Shown in pieces: positions 52,461 to 62,314 of a DNA stretch of 64,000 nt (positions are counted from its first letter, which is position 1; the number at the start of each line of letters is the position of its first letter). The translations under genes were made by a program, and so were the position numbers. The DNA comes from Acinetobacter pseudolwoffii (GTDB taxonomy: Bacteria; Pseudomonadota; Gammaproteobacteria; Pseudomonadales; Moraxellaceae): assembly GCF_002803605.1 (NCBI RefSeq), contig NZ_PHRG01000004.1, forward strand, positions 124,001 to 188,000, given 5' to 3'. The notes below the pieces were generated by a model, which was not told the origin of the DNA, searched no databases, and was given only the letters and a program-made list of their open reading frames with translations.

Positions 52461-53252
52461 TTATTGTGTATTTGCAAATGCGTGAGCAATTTTATGGAAC
52501 GACTCAGCATTGAGTGATGCACCACCGACCAGTGCTCCATTGATATCCGGGCAGGCTGCTAACTCTACTGCATTTTCCGGCTTGACACTACCACCATATA
52601 AAATCGCCATGGTTGCACCATAGCCGGTGATCTGGCTCAAACCTTGACGGATTTGTGCATGCATGGCTTGCGCATCTTCAGGAGAGGCGGTTTTACCGGT
52701 ACCAATTGCCCAGATCGGCTCATAAGCAATCACGATATTTTTCCATTGCTCAGCGTCCACTACCGCTGCAATATCACAAATCTGTTGCAATACGACCGCT
52801 TCAGCCTGCCCTGCTTCACGTTGTTCCAGGCTTTCACCCACACAGTAAATCACCGTTAAACCGGCAGTTAATGCATGCTTGATTTTGGCATTCAGAACTT
52901 CTGCGTTTTCTGCGAAAATTTCACGACGCTCGGAATGACCAATCAGTACATAATGAATCTGGCTGTCTTGCAATAATTCAGCGCTCACTTCACCGGTATA
53001 AGCCCCCGTTCCTGAAATACGTGAAACATCTTGTGCTACAGTGTAAACAGGACGAGTCGCAGATGACAGTTCCGCCTGAATCTGGGTCAGGGCAAGAGCA
53101 ATCGGGGCTACACCGATATGACATTTAGCTGCGGCGATTGGTGCGGTTTCCAGTAAATTTTTAATACCGTGCACCAGTGTTAATGCATCTGCCTGCAGCG
53201 GATTCATTTTCCAGTTACCTATTACCCAAGGGGTAATCGTCGAAACTGACAT
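52461..53252 (-). CDS. tpiA: Triosephosphate isomerase
   Basis: Interconverts dihydroxyacetone phosphate and glyceraldehyde 3-phosphate. The 263-residue TIM barrel has GNWKMN with the catalytic Lys, GHSERREIF with the catalytic His, [19 protein letters not shown] with the catalytic Glu and flexible loop 6, and the phosphate-binding YGGSVKPEN and LVGGASL. First gene of the tpiA-secG-tRNA unit. Confidence 0.97.
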   Translation of the reverse strand: MSVSTITPWVIGNWKMNPLQADALTLVHGIKNLLETAPIAAAKCHIGVAPIALALTQIQAELSSATRPVYTVAQDVSRISGTGAYTGEVSAELLQDSQIHYVLIGHSERREIFAENAEVLNAKIKHALTAGLTVIYCVGESLEQREAGQAEAVVLQQICDIAAVVDAEQWKNIVIAYEPIWAIGTGKTASPEDAQAMHAQIRQGLSQITGYGATMAILYGGSVKPENAVELAACPDINGALVGGASLNAESFHKIAHAFANTQ

Positions 53253-53529
53253 AATTAACCTATTTTATTTACATATTTCGAATTGGGCACATTCTACACG
53301 GAATTGGAAAATTTAAAGAATAGTTTTCTTATCACTTATTCTAGGTTTAGACTATTCAAAATGGTTGTTTTTTGTTATCACTTAAAAAAATGGGAACTTC
53401 TTCTAACCAGTTCAAAGTTTTACTGGATATGAGGAAGGTAGCAGCACTCTTAGCTATGGTATTTTTACGTAACAAACGTATAATTTTAATATAGCAATTA
53501 AAAAAATTTGATTTATAGGCATTTATAGC

Positions 53530-55242
53530 ATGACAGCATTACAGGGGTCGCCAAGATTTACCGGATTTATTCGTCGTTTGGTCGAGGAAGGCGTCATCTC
53601 GGCTGAAGATATGCGCAGTGCTTTGGCACATGCCAAGCAAGAAAAAATAGATATTGTGGCGGAGCTGATTAACCAGCAACAGCTCTCCCCAACCGTTATT
53701 GCTGAAACGATTTCAGTCGAATTTGGTGAGCCGCTGTTTGATATCAGTGCCTATGATCCTGCGCAAATTTTGCGGGATATCATTGATGAGAAGCTGATTA
53801 CCAAGCATCGCATCCTGCCAATTTTTAAAAATTCCAGTATTTTATATATTGCCATCAGTAATCCGACCAATATTGAAGCGATTGATGCCGTTCGCTTTTC
53901 AACCAAGCTCAATATTGAAACCATTATTGTTGAACACAATAAACTGGAAAAACTGATCGAGCAGAATTTTACCGAAGAAAGCACTTTTGAGTTTGATGAA
54001 GACTTTGATCTGGATGTAGATTTCGATTCATCTGATCCGAGTAAAGAAGAAGATGAAAAAGACAAAGGTGAAGAAGAAGCACCGATTGTCAAATATATCA
54101 ATAAATTATTAATCGATGCGATTCGTATGGGTGCTTCGGATCTGCATTTTGAACCTTATGAAAAAATCTACCGGGTTCGTTATCGGGTCGATGGGGTATT
54201 ACGCCAAATTGCAACACCGCCGCTGCAGTTGGCAACCCGCCTGTCTTCACGTTTAAAAGTCATGTCGCAAATGGACATTTCTGAAAAACGTGTTCCTCAG
54301 GATGGCCGTATCAAGCTGAAACTCTCAAAGAACAAAGCCATTGATTTCCGTGTCAACTCATTACCGACCCTGTTTGGCGAAAAACTGGTACTGCGTATTC
54401 TAGATCCATCTAGCGCGATGCTGGGGATCGATGCACTCGGTTATGAACCGGAACAAAAAGAACTGTTTATGCAGGCGCTGGATAAACCGCAAGGCATGCT
54501 GCTGATTACCGGGCCAACGGGTTCTGGTAAAACGGTTTCACTTTATACCGGTTTGAACATCCTGAATCGTGAAGATACCAATATTTCCACCGCGGAAGAT
54601 CCGGTCGAGATCAACCTGCAAGGAATTAACCAGGTCAACGTCAACAATAAAGTCGGCCTGACCTTCTCTGCTGCCTTGAAGTCATTCTTACGCCAAGATC
54701 CAGATATCGTGATGGTCGGTGAGATCCGGGATCTGGAAACTGCAGAAATTGCCATTAAAGCGGCACAGACCGGTCATATGGTGATGTCAACGCTGCATAC
54801 CAACAGTGCGCCTGAGACCCTGACCCGTTTACGCAATATGGGCGTGCCGTCTTTTAATATTGCCACTTCAGTGAATCTGGTTATTGCACAACGACTGGCA
54901 CGTCGCCTGTGTTCACAATGTAAAAAACCTGCCGACATTCCACAGCAGAGTTTATTGGAAATGGGTTTTACCGAAGCAGATCTCCAGCAACCAGAGTTCC
55001 AGATCTATGAGCCGGTAGGTTGCAATGAATGTCGCGAAGGCTATAAGGGTCGTGTAGGTGTTTATGAAGTCATGAAAGTGACGCCTGAAATTTCTAGAAT
55101 TATTATGGAAGATGGCAATGCACTTGAAATTGCCGATGCTTCTGCCCGTGCAGGTTTTAACAATTTACGCCGATCAGGTTTAATCAAGGTGATGCAGGGG
55201 GTGACTTCTTTACAGGAAGTCAATCGTGTCACCAGCGAATGA
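53530..55242 (+). CDS. pilB: Type IV pilus extension ATPase
   Basis: Hexameric cytoplasmic motor that drives pilus extension. The 570-residue protein has an N-terminal MshEN-like domain (first 150 residues), an acidic linker (EDFDLDVDFDSSDPSKEEDE), and the secretion ATPase domain with Walker A LITGPTGSGKTVSLYTG, the Asp box (TAEDPVEI), Walker B DPDIVMVGEIRD and the His box (AQTGHMVMSTLHTN). The tetracysteine zinc site CSQCK...CNECR near residues 460-500 is complete. The gene starts a pilB-pilC-pilD-coaE operon. Confidence 0.97.
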   Translation: MTALQGSPRFTGFIRRLVEEGVISAEDMRSALAHAKQEKIDIVAELINQQQLSPTVIAETISVEFGEPLFDISAYDPAQILRDIIDEKLITKHRILPIFKNSSILYIAISNPTNIEAIDAVRFSTKLNIETIIVEHNKLEKLIEQNFTEESTFEFDEDFDLDVDFDSSDPSKEEDEKDKGEEEAPIVKYINKLLIDAIRMGASDLHFEPYEKIYRVRYRVDGVLRQIATPPLQLATRLSSRLKVMSQMDISEKRVPQDGRIKLKLSKNKAIDFRVNSLPTLFGEKLVLRILDPSSAMLGIDALGYEPEQKELFMQALDKPQGMLLITGPTGSGKTVSLYTGLNILNREDTNISTAEDPVEINLQGINQVNVNNKVGLTFSAALKSFLRQDPDIVMVGEIRDLETAEIAIKAAQTGHMVMSTLHTNSAPETLTRLRNMGVPSFNIATSVNLVIAQRLARRLCSQCKKPADIPQQSLLEMGFTEADLQQPEFQIYEPVGCNECREGYKGRVGVYEVMKVTPEISRIIMEDGNALEIADASARAGFNNLRRSGLIKVMQGVTSLQEVNRVTSE

Positions 55243-55273
55243 TCGTGCGCTGATCTAAAATAAGGATAAAGGT

Positions 55274-56503
55274 ATGGCAGCAGTAAAGAAAGGCCAGATG
55301 ATGCCGATCTTCAGCTATGAAGGAATTGATCGTAAAGGGGCAAAGATCAAGGGGGAATTGCCGGCGCGCAACATGGCACTGGCCAAAGTGACGCTCAGAA
55401 AACAGGGCATCAGCATCAAGACCATTCGGGAAAAGAAAAAAAACATTCTCGAAGGCTTAATGAAAAAACGTGTCAGCACACTGGATATTACGATTTTTAC
55501 TCGACAGCTCGCGACCATGATGAAAGCCGGCGTACCTTTAGTACAAGGCTTTGAAATTGTTGCAGAGGGTCTGGAGAATCCAGCCATGCGTGAAGTCGTT
55601 CTGGGGATTAAAGGTGAGGTGGAAGGTGGTAATACCTTTGCCGGTGCACTGCGCAAATACCCGCAATACTTCGATAAACTATTTTGTTCACTAGTCGAAT
55701 CGGGTGAACAATCCGGTGCGCTAGAAACCATGCTGGATCGGGTCGCGATCTACAAGGAAAAAAGTGAACTGCTCAAGCAAAAAATTAAAAAAGCCATGAA
55801 GTACCCGGCTGCGGTGGTCGTGGTCGCGCTGATTGTCACGATTATTCTAATGGTAAAAGTGGTCCCGGTTTTCCAGGATTTATTCTCTTCATTTGGTGCT
55901 GACTTACCGGCTTTTACCAAAATGGTAGTCAATATGTCGGAATGGATGCAAAAATATTGGTTCCTGCTCATTATTGCCATTGGGGCCATCATTACGGCTT
56001 TTCTGGAAGCAAAAAAACGCAGTAAAAAATTCCGTGATTTTCTGGATAAAGCAGCACTTAAAGCACCGATTTTCGGTGATCTGGTGTATAAAGCGATTAT
56101 TGCCCGTTATAGCCGTACCTTGGCCACCACTTTTGCAGCCGGTGTACCCTTGATTGATGCACTGGAATCCACTGCTGGCGCAACCAATAACGTGGTGTAT
56201 GAAGATGCCGTCATGAAAATCCGCGAAGATGTTGCCACTGGTCAGCAATTACAGTTTGCCATGCGGGTGACCAACAAGTTTCCATCTATGGCCGTGCAAA
56301 TGGTCGCCATTGGTGAGGAATCCGGTGCGTTAGATGCCATGCTGGATAAAGTTGCTACCCATTATGAAAATGAAGTCGACAATGCCGTAGACGGTCTCAC
56401 TTCCATGATGGAGCCCTTGATCATGGCTGTTCTCGGTGTACTTGTCGGTGGTCTGGTGATTGCCATGTACCTTCCAATCTTCCAAATGGGTTCTGTGGTT
56501 TAA
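55274..56503 (+). CDS. pilC: Type IV pilus inner-membrane platform protein
   Basis: Polytopic platform that couples the extension motor to pilin subunits. The 409-residue protein has two GspF/PilC domains, each with a helical bundle (LDITIFTRQLATMMKAGVPL and IIARYSRTLATTFAAGVPL) followed by a membrane helix, and a third helix at the C-terminus (about 380-400). The typical N-terminal FSYEGIDRKGAKIKG is present. Its last base overlaps the pilD start. Confidence 0.96.
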   Translation: MAAVKKGQMMPIFSYEGIDRKGAKIKGELPARNMALAKVTLRKQGISIKTIREKKKNILEGLMKKRVSTLDITIFTRQLATMMKAGVPLVQGFEIVAEGLENPAMREVVLGIKGEVEGGNTFAGALRKYPQYFDKLFCSLVESGEQSGALETMLDRVAIYKEKSELLKQKIKKAMKYPAAVVVVALIVTIILMVKVVPVFQDLFSSFGADLPAFTKMVVNMSEWMQKYWFLLIIAIGAIITAFLEAKKRSKKFRDFLDKAALKAPIFGDLVYKAIIARYSRTLATTFAAGVPLIDALESTAGATNNVVYEDAVMKIREDVATGQQLQFAMRVTNKFPSMAVQMVAIGEESGALDAMLDKVATHYENEVDNAVDGLTSMMEPLIMAVLGVLVGGLVIAMYLPIFQMGSVV

Positions 56504-57363
56504 TGCAAGATCTTATTCAATATTTCATTCAAAACCCAACAGCGCTGTATAGCGCAGTTGGGCTTTTTAGTCTCTGCATTGGTAGTTTCTTAAATGTGGT
56601 GATTTATCGCACTCCCAAGATGATGGAGCAGGAATGGCGTACCGATTGCCAAATGTTCCTGCATCCGGAACAGCCAATTATTGATGAGACCAAATTAAGT
56701 TTAAGCAAACCCGATTCGACTTGCCCCAAATGTCATCAGCCAATCCGCTGGTACCAGAATATTCCCGTCATCAGCTGGCTGGTCTTGCGCGGCAAGTGCG
56801 GCAACTGTCAAAATCCCATCAGTATCCGCTATCCATTTATTGAGCTTCTGACCGCGGCCTGTGCGCTGATGGTGGTGGCTGTTTTTGGTCCGACTGTCCA
56901 GATGTTATTTGGGCTGATTCTGACCTATGTCTTAATTGCACTGACCTTTATTGATTTTGACACCCAGTTATTGCCGGACCGTTATACCCTACCCCTGGCC
57001 GCGCTGGGTCTGGGCGTCAATAGTTATGCCCTCTATACCTCACCGAGTTCTGCCATCTGGGGCTATATCATTGGCTTCCTGTGTCTGTGGGTGGTGTATT
57101 ATGTCTTTAAAATCGTCACTGGCAAGGAAGGTATGGGCTATGGCGATTTTAAATTGCTTGCCGCCTTGGGTGCCTGGATGGGGCCTTTGCTATTACCATT
57201 AATTGTGCTCCTTTCTTCTTTAGTGGGTGCGATTATCGGGATTATCCTGCTGAAAGTCCGTAAGGAAAATCAGCCTTTTGCCTTTGGTCCCTATATCGCG
57301 ATTGCCGGCTGGATTGCTTTTCTGTGGGGCGAGCAGATTATGAAAGTGTATTTAGGTCAATAA
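56503..57363 (+). CDS. pilD: Prepilin leader peptidase / N-methyltransferase
   Basis: Aspartyl protease that cleaves and N-methylates prepilins and type II pseudopilins. The 286-residue membrane protein has the cytoplasmic zinc loop with two CxxC pairs (CPKCHQPIRWYQNIPVISW and GKCGNCQNP), and the two catalytic aspartates in FIDFDTQLLPD and GMGYGDFKLLAALGAW. Eight or so membrane helices follow the family pattern. It overlaps pilC by a base and ends one base before coaE. Confidence 0.97.
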   Translation: MQDLIQYFIQNPTALYSAVGLFSLCIGSFLNVVIYRTPKMMEQEWRTDCQMFLHPEQPIIDETKLSLSKPDSTCPKCHQPIRWYQNIPVISWLVLRGKCGNCQNPISIRYPFIELLTAACALMVVAVFGPTVQMLFGLILTYVLIALTFIDFDTQLLPDRYTLPLAALGLGVNSYALYTSPSSAIWGYIIGFLCLWVVYYVFKIVTGKEGMGYGDFKLLAALGAWMGPLLLPLIVLLSSLVGAIIGIILLKVRKENQPFAFGPYIAIAGWIAFLWGEQIMKVYLGQ

Positions 57364-57364
57364 A

Positions 57365-57964
57365 GTGAAATTTATACTCGGATTAACCGGTGGGATTGGT
57401 AGTGGCAAGTCTGCGGCCAGTCAATGGTTTGAAGCACAAGGCATTGTCGTTGTGGATGCCGATGTGGTGGCGCGTGAAGTGGTCGAGATTGGCCAGCCTG
57501 CACTCGCCCAGATTCAGCAGGCTTTTGGGGATTGGGTACTGCTTGAAGATGGTTCACTGAATCGTCGTGCCTTGCGCGAATATATTTTCCAGTCTCCTGA
57601 AGCACGTAAAACCCTGGAAAATATTACTCATCCAGCAATTCGCACTTCGATTATTCAGCAGTTAGATGCTGCGCAAAGTTCCTATGCCATTCTGGTTTCA
57701 CCGCTCCTGTTTGAGACCAATCAACATGAGCTCACTCAGCATCGCTTACTGATTGATGCCACAATCGAATTGCAAATTGAACGTGCCTCACAACGTGATG
57801 GTCAAAATATTGAGCAAATCCGAAACATTATTGCCGCACAAATGCCACGTGAACAGAAACAGGCCATGGCTGATGATATTGTGCTGAATGATGGTCATCT
57901 GGATCATCTTTATGCCCATCTCCGCCCATTGCATGAAAAATATTTAAACATGGCAGCTGCCTGA
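57365..57964 (+). CDS. coaE: Dephospho-CoA kinase
   Basis: Last step of coenzyme A synthesis. The 199-residue P-loop kinase starts at a GTG, with GLTGGIGSGKSAASQWF (P-loop), VDADVVAREV and SPLLFET. The tight linkage to pilD (one-base gap) is conserved in many gamma-proteobacteria. It is followed by a bidirectional terminator whose stem overlaps the end of the convergent gene. Confidence 0.96.
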   Translation: MKFILGLTGGIGSGKSAASQWFEAQGIVVVDADVVAREVVEIGQPALAQIQQAFGDWVLLEDGSLNRRALREYIFQSPEARKTLENITHPAIRTSIIQQLDAAQSSYAILVSPLLFETNQHELTQHRLLIDATIELQIERASQRDGQNIEQIRNIIAAQMPREQKQAMADDIVLNDGHLDHLYAHLRPLHEKYLNMAAA

Positions 57965-57970
57965 GGTATA

Positions 57971-58000
57971 AAAAAAGCAGTCCGATTAAGACTGCTTTTT
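57971..58000. terminator. Bidirectional terminator after coaE, overlapping the end of the convergent exporter gene
   Basis: Stem AGCAGTC/GACTGCT (57976-57982 and 57990-57996) with A and T runs on each side. On the minus strand its first arm codes for the last residues (Lys-Lys-Gln-Ser) of the exporter at 57986-58912. Confidence 0.88.
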
Positions 58001-58912
58001 CTGTGCTGCAAGTTGTGCTTCTAAACTATCTTTACGGCCAATCCAGCGCCAAGGCTGTAAGGCCCCAATTGCCATCCCCACCAAGCCACAGATCATCGCC
58101 AGGCTCAGCGCTTCATTTAATAAAGGCACCGCCAGAATCGCAGCAATAAATGGTGCAAGATTGGTAATGCTACCGGCTTTAAATGCACCGAGACGCTTGA
58201 TTGCTTCGACATAGCTTAAAGTGGCAATAATTACCACAAAAACCCCATGAAAGATGGTTTGAAACAATAAATGCTGGGGTTCTGGCACACTCAAATTTTT
58301 GGGTAAAAACAGCAGATAAACAGGTACGTAAACCACTGCTGACCAGATCGCGACACCGCTCATTGCCTGCCATGCAGTTAACTGATATTTCCGCAATAAC
58401 ACGGTAAAAATTGCCCAGAGTATTGCACTGATAAAAAACAGCCCATCCCCTGCCCCGAATGCCACCCCGGTTTCCTGATACATCAGCAGACTCATGATAC
58501 AGAGCACCGCAATCATAATAATCAGGCTGGCCCAGGTATGCTTATCAAAAGCCTGTCCCATCAGGAAAAAAGCCATGATGGCAGTACAAATCGGAATACA
58601 GCCATTCAAGAAAATCGCGGCATGGGCGGTAGGCGCATAATGAAAGGCGCTATAGGCAAACAGACAGTAAATTACTCCGCCAATCATGGCCAGAATAAAG
58701 GGTTCTTTTTTCAGTAAAAAAGCCGCCTCCTTGCGATAGAGCAAGATCGGCATCAGAATCAGAAAAGCCAGAGAAAACCGCAGAGCCACGATATCCCAGG
58801 CACTGATGTTCCAAAGCGCATTCAGACGGGCGGTTAAAGTAAAACCGCCCCAGATACACATAGTCGTCAGTAGAAAGACATAGCCCTGTGTACGATCTGA
58901 CAATGCCATCAT
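57986..58912 (-). CDS. EamA/DMT-family inner-membrane transporter
   Basis: Drug/metabolite transporter superfamily protein with unknown substrate; relatives export amino acids or other metabolites. The 308-residue protein has ten membrane helices in two EamA repeats (about residues 10-140 and 155-290), with the helix-end TLSYVEAIKRLGAFKAGSI and LAPFIAAILAVPLLNEALS typical of the second repeat. The start is ATG 58912 right behind the rlmB stop; a TTG at 58915 and an ATG at 58909 are alternatives. No ribosome-binding site is visible, so translation may be coupled to rlmB. Confidence 0.85.
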   Translation of the reverse strand: MMALSDRTQGYVFLLTTMCIWGGFTLTARLNALWNISAWDIVALRFSLAFLILMPILLYRKEAAFLLKKEPFILAMIGGVIYCLFAYSAFHYAPTAHAAIFLNGCIPICTAIMAFFLMGQAFDKHTWASLIIMIAVLCIMSLLMYQETGVAFGAGDGLFFISAILWAIFTVLLRKYQLTAWQAMSGVAIWSAVVYVPVYLLFLPKNLSVPEPQHLLFQTIFHGVFVVIIATLSYVEAIKRLGAFKAGSITNLAPFIAAILAVPLLNEALSLAMICGLVGMAIGALQPWRWIGRKDSLEAQLAAQKKQS

Positions 58913-58915
58913 CAA

Positions 58916-59665
58916 TTACAGGTTACGCTGGCGGCAAGCTTCATACAGTGCCATACCTGTTGCAACACTGACATTCAGGCTTTGCAGATTACCCGCCATC
59001 GGGATATACACAGTCTGATCGCATTGGCTTTGTGTAATTGGACGTAGACCGGTATCTTCCGCACCCATCACCACACAGACACCAGTACCGGTGAAATCAA
59101 ACTCCTGAATCGGCAGCGCTTTTTCATCCAGCATGGTACCGACGACTCGCACATTAAAGTCTTCTTTGATTTGCCCCAAGGTACGCGCCAGATTAGTCAC
59201 CTGAATAAATTTGACTTTGTCAGCACCACCGGCAGCCACTTTACGTGCAGTCGGAGTCAAGCTTGCAGAACGATCACGTGGTGCAATCACCGCCTCAACA
59301 CCCATCGCAGCGGCGGTACGCACACATGCTCCGAGGTTGTGTGGATCGGTAATATGATCAAGGGCCAATAACAAGGCTTGCGGATTTGCGCTCAATAATG
59401 TCTCAAGATCTTTTTCATTCAAGACCGGATGGGCACGAACGGCTGCTACAACACCCTGATGAAAGGGTTGACCGGCCAATTTTTCCAGTTTGTCACGGCT
59501 GGCTTGCTGCACACTGATGCCAAACGGTTCAGCCAGTTCCAGTACACGTTTTAAACGCTGATCATCGCGTCCTTTGAGAGTGAATAATGTCAAGACACGT
59601 TCAGGCTCAAGCTCTAACAATGACTCCACTGAATGTACGCCATAAAAATATTCAGGTTTTGCCAT
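58916..59665 (-). CDS. rlmB: 23S rRNA (guanosine-2'-O)-methyltransferase
   Basis: SpoU-family enzyme that methylates G2251 (E. coli numbering) in the peptidyl-transferase P loop. The 249-residue protein has an N-terminal RNA-binding domain (YFYGVHSVESLLELEPERV) and a knotted SPOUT domain with DHITDPHNLGACVRTAAAMG, VVMGAEDTGLRP and the C-terminal IPMAGNLQSLNVSVATGMAL. The position next to the exporter is not informative. Confidence 0.95.
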   Translation of the reverse strand: MAKPEYFYGVHSVESLLELEPERVLTLFTLKGRDDQRLKRVLELAEPFGISVQQASRDKLEKLAGQPFHQGVVAAVRAHPVLNEKDLETLLSANPQALLLALDHITDPHNLGACVRTAAAMGVEAVIAPRDRSASLTPTARKVAAGGADKVKFIQVTNLARTLGQIKEDFNVRVVGTMLDEKALPIQEFDFTGTGVCVVMGAEDTGLRPITQSQCDQTVYIPMAGNLQSLNVSVATGMALYEACRQRNL

Positions 59666-59697
59666 GAACGACCTCTAAATTAAATTTATATATAAAA

Positions 59698-59730
59698 GAA
59701 AAATCCCGTAAAGCTGACTTCACAGGATTT
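59698..59730 (-). terminator. Terminator after ppnP
   Basis: Minus-strand stem of 12 pairs (59702-59729, two T-G wobbles) with loop TCAG, followed by a T run. It separates ppnP from rlmB. Confidence 0.75.
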
Positions 59731-59801
59731 CTATAGAATGATTAGTTTAACCGATTCGCACTGAAATTTCTTGCCCGGTTTGCACTGATCTTGCGCTGTA
59801 C

Positions 59802-60125
59802 TTAACCTTCAAAATGGCAGACATAGTCCAGCACATCATCGGTTTCGATTTTAAAACGGCTATTACCCGGCACATAGAAGGACTGGCCTGCACGGAACAG
59901 CTCACTTTCTTCGCTATCTCCGATCTGAACACGACATTCACCTGAAACAATTTCCATGCGCTCAGGCACATGCGTTTCAAAGGTTAAGGCATTTTCTGAT
60001 GGTAAAATGACCCCCAAAGTCTTTTTGGTGCCATCTTCAAATTGAACAATATGGCTGATACATAAACCGCCGAAATATACATTTGATTTTTTAAGTACAG
60101 ATACATGATCAAACTGAGCTGACAT
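59802..60125 (-). CDS. ppnP: Pyrimidine/purine nucleoside phosphorylase
   Basis: Small cupin enzyme (former DUF1255/UPF0345, YaiE) that phosphorolyses several nucleosides. The 107-residue length is slightly above the usual 94-95. It contains the family's KSNVYFGGLCISHIVQFEDG, KKTLGVILP, FETHVPERMEIVSGEC and GQSFYVPGNSRF motifs. It is a single gene with its own terminator. Confidence 0.92.
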   Translation of the reverse strand: MSAQFDHVSVLKKSNVYFGGLCISHIVQFEDGTKKTLGVILPSENALTFETHVPERMEIVSGECRVQIGDSEESELFRAGQSFYVPGNSRFKIETDDVLDYVCHFEG

Positions 60126-60539
60126 GCGATTTCTCCAGATAAAGCATTTTGTAATATTTTGATTGCTGTAGTTTAAATGTGCACTCTCAACTAATCAATC
60201 GAAGTTTGTCGGCAGCGGTGAAATATTCTATCTCGCCTGAATGCCTGTTGCGAAAGGGGTATTCTGGCCGCTTGTTTACTGGCTTGATGGTATATTCAGC
60301 CCGCCAGATTTGGTTTCTAGCTTAAACTTTGACAATGTCAAAACTATGAAAACAAGCAGTGAATTTGCCGGCTTTTGAGTCAGCTTCTTTCGAAAATACA
60401 GTGAAATAAGCATATATGAATCGCTAAAATTTAAGATAGAATGAAATTGATTCATCCTGATTTATAATCACAGCCGTGTTGTGACCCCAATCCAACATCA
60501 GGCTATTTCACTCAAACTTTTCGCAGCCCGGATGCGTTT
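60126..60539. other. 414-base divergent region between ppnP and recN
   Basis: Non-coding. It contains the promoters of ppnP (minus) and recN (plus). A TATAAT occurs at about 60463-60468, 70-75 bases before recN. A near-perfect palindrome TTTGACA-A-TGTCAAA lies at 60328-60342. No LexA-type SOS box was found, as expected for Acinetobacter, which lacks a classical LexA. Confidence 0.5.
60328..60342. repeat. Palindrome upstream of recN, possible operator
   Basis: TTTGACA (60328-60334) and TGTCAAA (60336-60342) are exact inverted copies around a single central base. The site is 198 bases before recN and 203 after the start of ppnP. No cognate regulator can be named. Confidence 0.5.
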
Positions 60540-62201
60540 ATGCTGACACATTTAACTCTGATCAATTTTGCTTTAGCTGAGCACCTTGCTATTGATATTG
60601 ATAAAGGTTTTAACGTTTTAACCGGTGAAACCGGTGCAGGTAAATCCCTCTTGTTAGATGCCTTGTCTGCCTGTCTGGGTGAGCGAACCGATACCAATTA
60701 TGTGCGTTATGGTTCCGAAAAAGCCGATGTGACTGCAAGCTTTAGCTATCAGGAACATAGTCCTGAAGCCGCGTGGTTAAAAGAACATGAGCTGGATGAT
60801 GAATCAGGTGAAATCCATTTACGCCGGGTAATTTTTGCCACCGGTCGCAGCAAAGCCTGGATCAATGGACGACCGAGCAGCCTGTCCGAACTAAAAGAAA
60901 TTGGACGTTTACTGGTTCAACTCTATAGCCAGCACAGTCAGCAACAACTACTCGAACCCCCTTATCCGAAGCATTGGCTGGATCGTTATTATCATTTTTA
61001 TGCGCCGGCGCAAGCGGTACGGGATGCTTACAGTACCTGGCAGAAAAATATCCGCCAGCATCAGGCAGCACTGGATGCACAAGCCACCCGTAAACAGCGT
61101 ATCGAAACCCTTGAGCTGCAACTGGAAGAACTGGAAGACATCGTTCAGACTGATTATCAGGAGATTGAGCAGGAATTTGACCGGCTTTCCCATCATGAAG
61201 CGATCATGCAGGATTGTGTCTATAGCCTGAATGTACTCGATGAGGCTGAACAGAACATGACCCAGGAACTCGCATCAATTATGCGTCGGGTCGAATCGCA
61301 TGCCGGTCGTAGTGAGCAGCTTTCCGGAATTTATAATTCCTTATTAAATGCACAAAGCGAACTTGAAGATGCTGCGGCGAATTTACGTCAGTTTATGGAT
61401 CGTCAGAGTTTTGACCCGGAACGCATGGAAGAACTGAATTCAACTTTAGAGGTTTTCCACCGTCTGGCTCGTAAATATCGTACTCAACCGGAATTGCTCA
61501 AGGCAGAATATGAAACCTGGCAAACCGAATTAGAACAGCTGCATCAACTGGAAGACCCGGAAACACTGGCTGAACAGGTTGCAGTCTCTTATCAGGATTT
61601 TCTGGAGAAAGCCCAACATCTGGAACAGATTCGCCGTGAAGCCGCAGCACCTCTGGCCAAGCAGCTCACAGAACAGGTTAAACAACTGGCACTACCAGAA
61701 GCCCATTTCGAGTTTAAGTTTGAAGCTTTGGAACAGCCATCGAGTGAAGGCCTCAGCTTTATTCAACTCCTATTTACTGCCAATAAAGGCATTCCGGCAC
61801 AACCCTTAGCTCGCGTGGCATCAGGTGGTGAGCTGTCGCGTATTGCACTGGTGATGCAGGTCATGAATGCAGAAAAAACCGAAGCCGAAGTACTGGTCTT
61901 TGACGAAATTGATGTCGGGATCAGTGGCGGTACAGCAGAGATTGTCGGGCGTTTATTGGCAGGTTTGGCCCAACATGTGCAGATTCTGTGTATTACCCAT
62001 CAGGCACAAGTGGCCGCACAATCCGATCAGCATTTACTCGTGAAAAAGCAGCAAACCGACCCGGCCAGCAGCACCATTCTGAGTTTGCAAGAAGATGCAC
62101 GTATTGATGAACTCGCGCGCATGACCGGTGGTGTTGAAATCAGTGAAACGACTTTACAACATGCCCGTCAGTTACGTCAGTTGAAATTTCAGCAGGTTTA
62201 A
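60540..62201 (+). CDS. recN: DNA repair protein RecN
   Basis: SMC-like ATPase acting early in double-strand break repair. The 553-residue protein has the N-terminal ABC half with NVLTGETGAGKSLLLDAL, a central coiled coil (about residues 150-360) and the C-terminal half with the signature ASGGELSRIALVMQV, Walker B VLVFDEIDVGISGGTAE and the CITHQAQVAAQSD H-loop. All catalytic residues are in place. First gene of a probable unit with yqgE and ruvX, though the 113-base gap may hold a further promoter. Confidence 0.97.
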   Translation: MLTHLTLINFALAEHLAIDIDKGFNVLTGETGAGKSLLLDALSACLGERTDTNYVRYGSEKADVTASFSYQEHSPEAAWLKEHELDDESGEIHLRRVIFATGRSKAWINGRPSSLSELKEIGRLLVQLYSQHSQQQLLEPPYPKHWLDRYYHFYAPAQAVRDAYSTWQKNIRQHQAALDAQATRKQRIETLELQLEELEDIVQTDYQEIEQEFDRLSHHEAIMQDCVYSLNVLDEAEQNMTQELASIMRRVESHAGRSEQLSGIYNSLLNAQSELEDAAANLRQFMDRQSFDPERMEELNSTLEVFHRLARKYRTQPELLKAEYETWQTELEQLHQLEDPETLAEQVAVSYQDFLEKAQHLEQIRREAAAPLAKQLTEQVKQLALPEAHFEFKFEALEQPSSEGLSFIQLLFTANKGIPAQPLARVASGGELSRIALVMQVMNAEKTEAEVLVFDEIDVGISGGTAEIVGRLLAGLAQHVQILCITHQAQVAAQSDQHLLVKKQQTDPASSTILSLQEDARIDELARMTGGVEISETTLQHARQLRQLKFQQV

Positions 62202-62314
62202 ATATCACAATCCAGACAAATAAAAGTTGGTAAATCCATAAAGCTCGAGTAACGTAGCGGTTAGGATCATACGATTTCTTTGCGAAGAAATTGATTTTAA
62301 GGAGAACTGCTCAG

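Noticed and set aside
60400..60539. SOS box (LexA site) before recN
   Set aside because: No CTG-N10-CAG motif is present, and Acinetobacter has no classical LexA.
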